NCBI GenBank assembly: GCA_905250885.1
Contig: CAJNOQ010003323.1
Location: forward strand, 1-20,627
Origin: Didymodactylos carnosus
Taxonomy: Eukaryota > Rotifera > Eurotatoria > Philodinida > Philodinidae
Reading direction: 5' to 3'
Length of the DNA: 20,627 nucleotides
Under the pieces are notes generated by a model. That model was not told where the DNA came from. It ran no database searches and was given only the letters and a program-made list of their open reading frames with translations. The position numbers were made by a program, and so were the translations under genes. This document shows, piece by piece, positions 20,050 through 20,627 of this stretch (its first letter is position 1; each line of letters starts with the position of its first letter).

Positions 20050-20400
20050 GGTTATTTTATCGACGCTTTCGGGAGTAGTAGTTTTTAACAATCGGCGAAA
20101 CTTTTTAAAATATTTTCTAGTGTGTACAAAGGTTTGCTCTACCAAATAAGACGTCGCAGACTTTCTCACGATGGTTCGTCGATGAGATACAAAGTCTTTA
20201 CTTGAAAGACGGACCGGTTATAACGAAGTCCTATATTAGAGAAAAAGATTCATATCTCATTGACGAACCACCGTGAGAAACGTTGCAATGTTTTATTTGG
20301 TAGAACAAACGTTTGTGTACAAAACGGGCGACTAGAAAATATTTTAAAAGCTTCACCGATTTTTAAAACTACTATTCCCGAGAGCCCCGATAAAATAACC
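20050..20400. repeat. Long inverted repeat, arms ~140 bp
   Basis: Left arm 20050-20189 and right arm 20253-20400 are imperfect inverted copies with a ~63-bp centre. Shared landmarks include GGTTATTTTATCG, AAAATATTTTCTAG, CCAAATAA and the inner CTCACGNTGGTTCGTC / GACGAACCNCCGTGAG. Similarity is roughly 75-80% with indels, so it is an older foldback-type insertion. The open frames read through both arms are mirror images of the same sequence, not genes. Confidence 0.75.
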
Positions 20401-20627
20401 GCACAGTGGGCATTTTTCTATAGAGCAGACGGACATATGCTGTAGGAGTGGTATGAAAGCCTATAAACACGTTCTTCTATAGGTTTTCGAATATGCTCTT
20501 TCTAATGATGAGATTTTCAGTACTCAAAAGTAATTCCTTGTGGGTTGTCTGGACGCCGAATCTCTGGAAAACCCATAAAAAATATTTTTGCATTTTGAGA
20601 ACCTCACTATTCGAAAGATCATATTCC
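20401..20627. other. Window end, nothing recognised
   Basis: AT-rich sequence with no ORF, repeat or RNA gene that can be supported. Confidence 0.4.

Noticed and set aside
19924..20445. Two open frames with similar peptides on opposite strands
   Set aside because: They are the two arms of an inverted repeat; no domain, and the similarity is explained by the repeat.
1..20627. CRISPR array, prokaryotic operon or rRNA
   Set aside because: No regularly spaced short repeats, no operon-like packing, no rRNA sequence; the spliced genes are eukaryotic.

Overview
This is animal nuclear DNA, AT-rich, with spliced genes and many small transposon-like inverted repeats. Most introns that can be placed are 47-77 nt with GT-AG borders. 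Secreted, membrane and ubiquitin-system genes, short introns and many non-autonomous elements would fit a bdelloid rotifer or another small-genome lophotrochozoan. That assignment is inference; no rRNA or other species marker is present.

Layout. 1-60 is C-rich low-complexity sequence at the window edge. 60-1475 is non-coding and holds a diverged copy (830-1075) of a repeat that recurs at 10.7-11.3 kb. 1476-3643 (+) is a multi-exon RBR-type E3 ubiquitin ligase with a C-terminal ZZ-like zinc finger, followed by a small hairpin element (3715-3840). 4820-5656 (-) is an intronless endonuclease/exonuclease/phosphatase-fold gene; its last ~40 codons are copied in inverted orientation just past its stop, making a ~123-bp palindrome. 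5761-5897 (-) looks like an orphan last exon with a membrane segment. 6823-7030 is a TA-flanked MITE. 9404-12837 (+) is a small type I membrane protein (signal peptide, one EGF-like domain, one transmembrane helix). Its second intron holds a ~2.1-kb foldback element with ~860-bp arms built from ~177-bp repeats. 12838-16290 has no recognised gene. 16297-16479 is an AT-rich palindromic MITE, and 16640-17407 is a rearranged, defective Tc1/mariner element with an exact TA duplication. 17808-19613 (-) is a six-exon gene for a secreted protein with a hedgehog-type Hint/Hog autoprocessing domain behind a cysteine-rich N-domain unlike the hedgehog signal domain. A 562-bp MITE sits in its last intron, a few bases from the splice acceptor. 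20050-20400 is another long inverted repeat.

The four main genes do not look like one pathway: two are secreted or membrane proteins, one is a ubiquitin ligase and one is a hydrolase. What unites the window is inverted repeats. Two genes carry one inside an intron, one has its own 3' end duplicated into a palindrome, and one is followed at once by a hairpin MITE. The best candidates for something undescribed are the Hog protein with its unfamiliar N-domain, the MITE placed at its splice site, and the tandem-repeat-armed foldback family.
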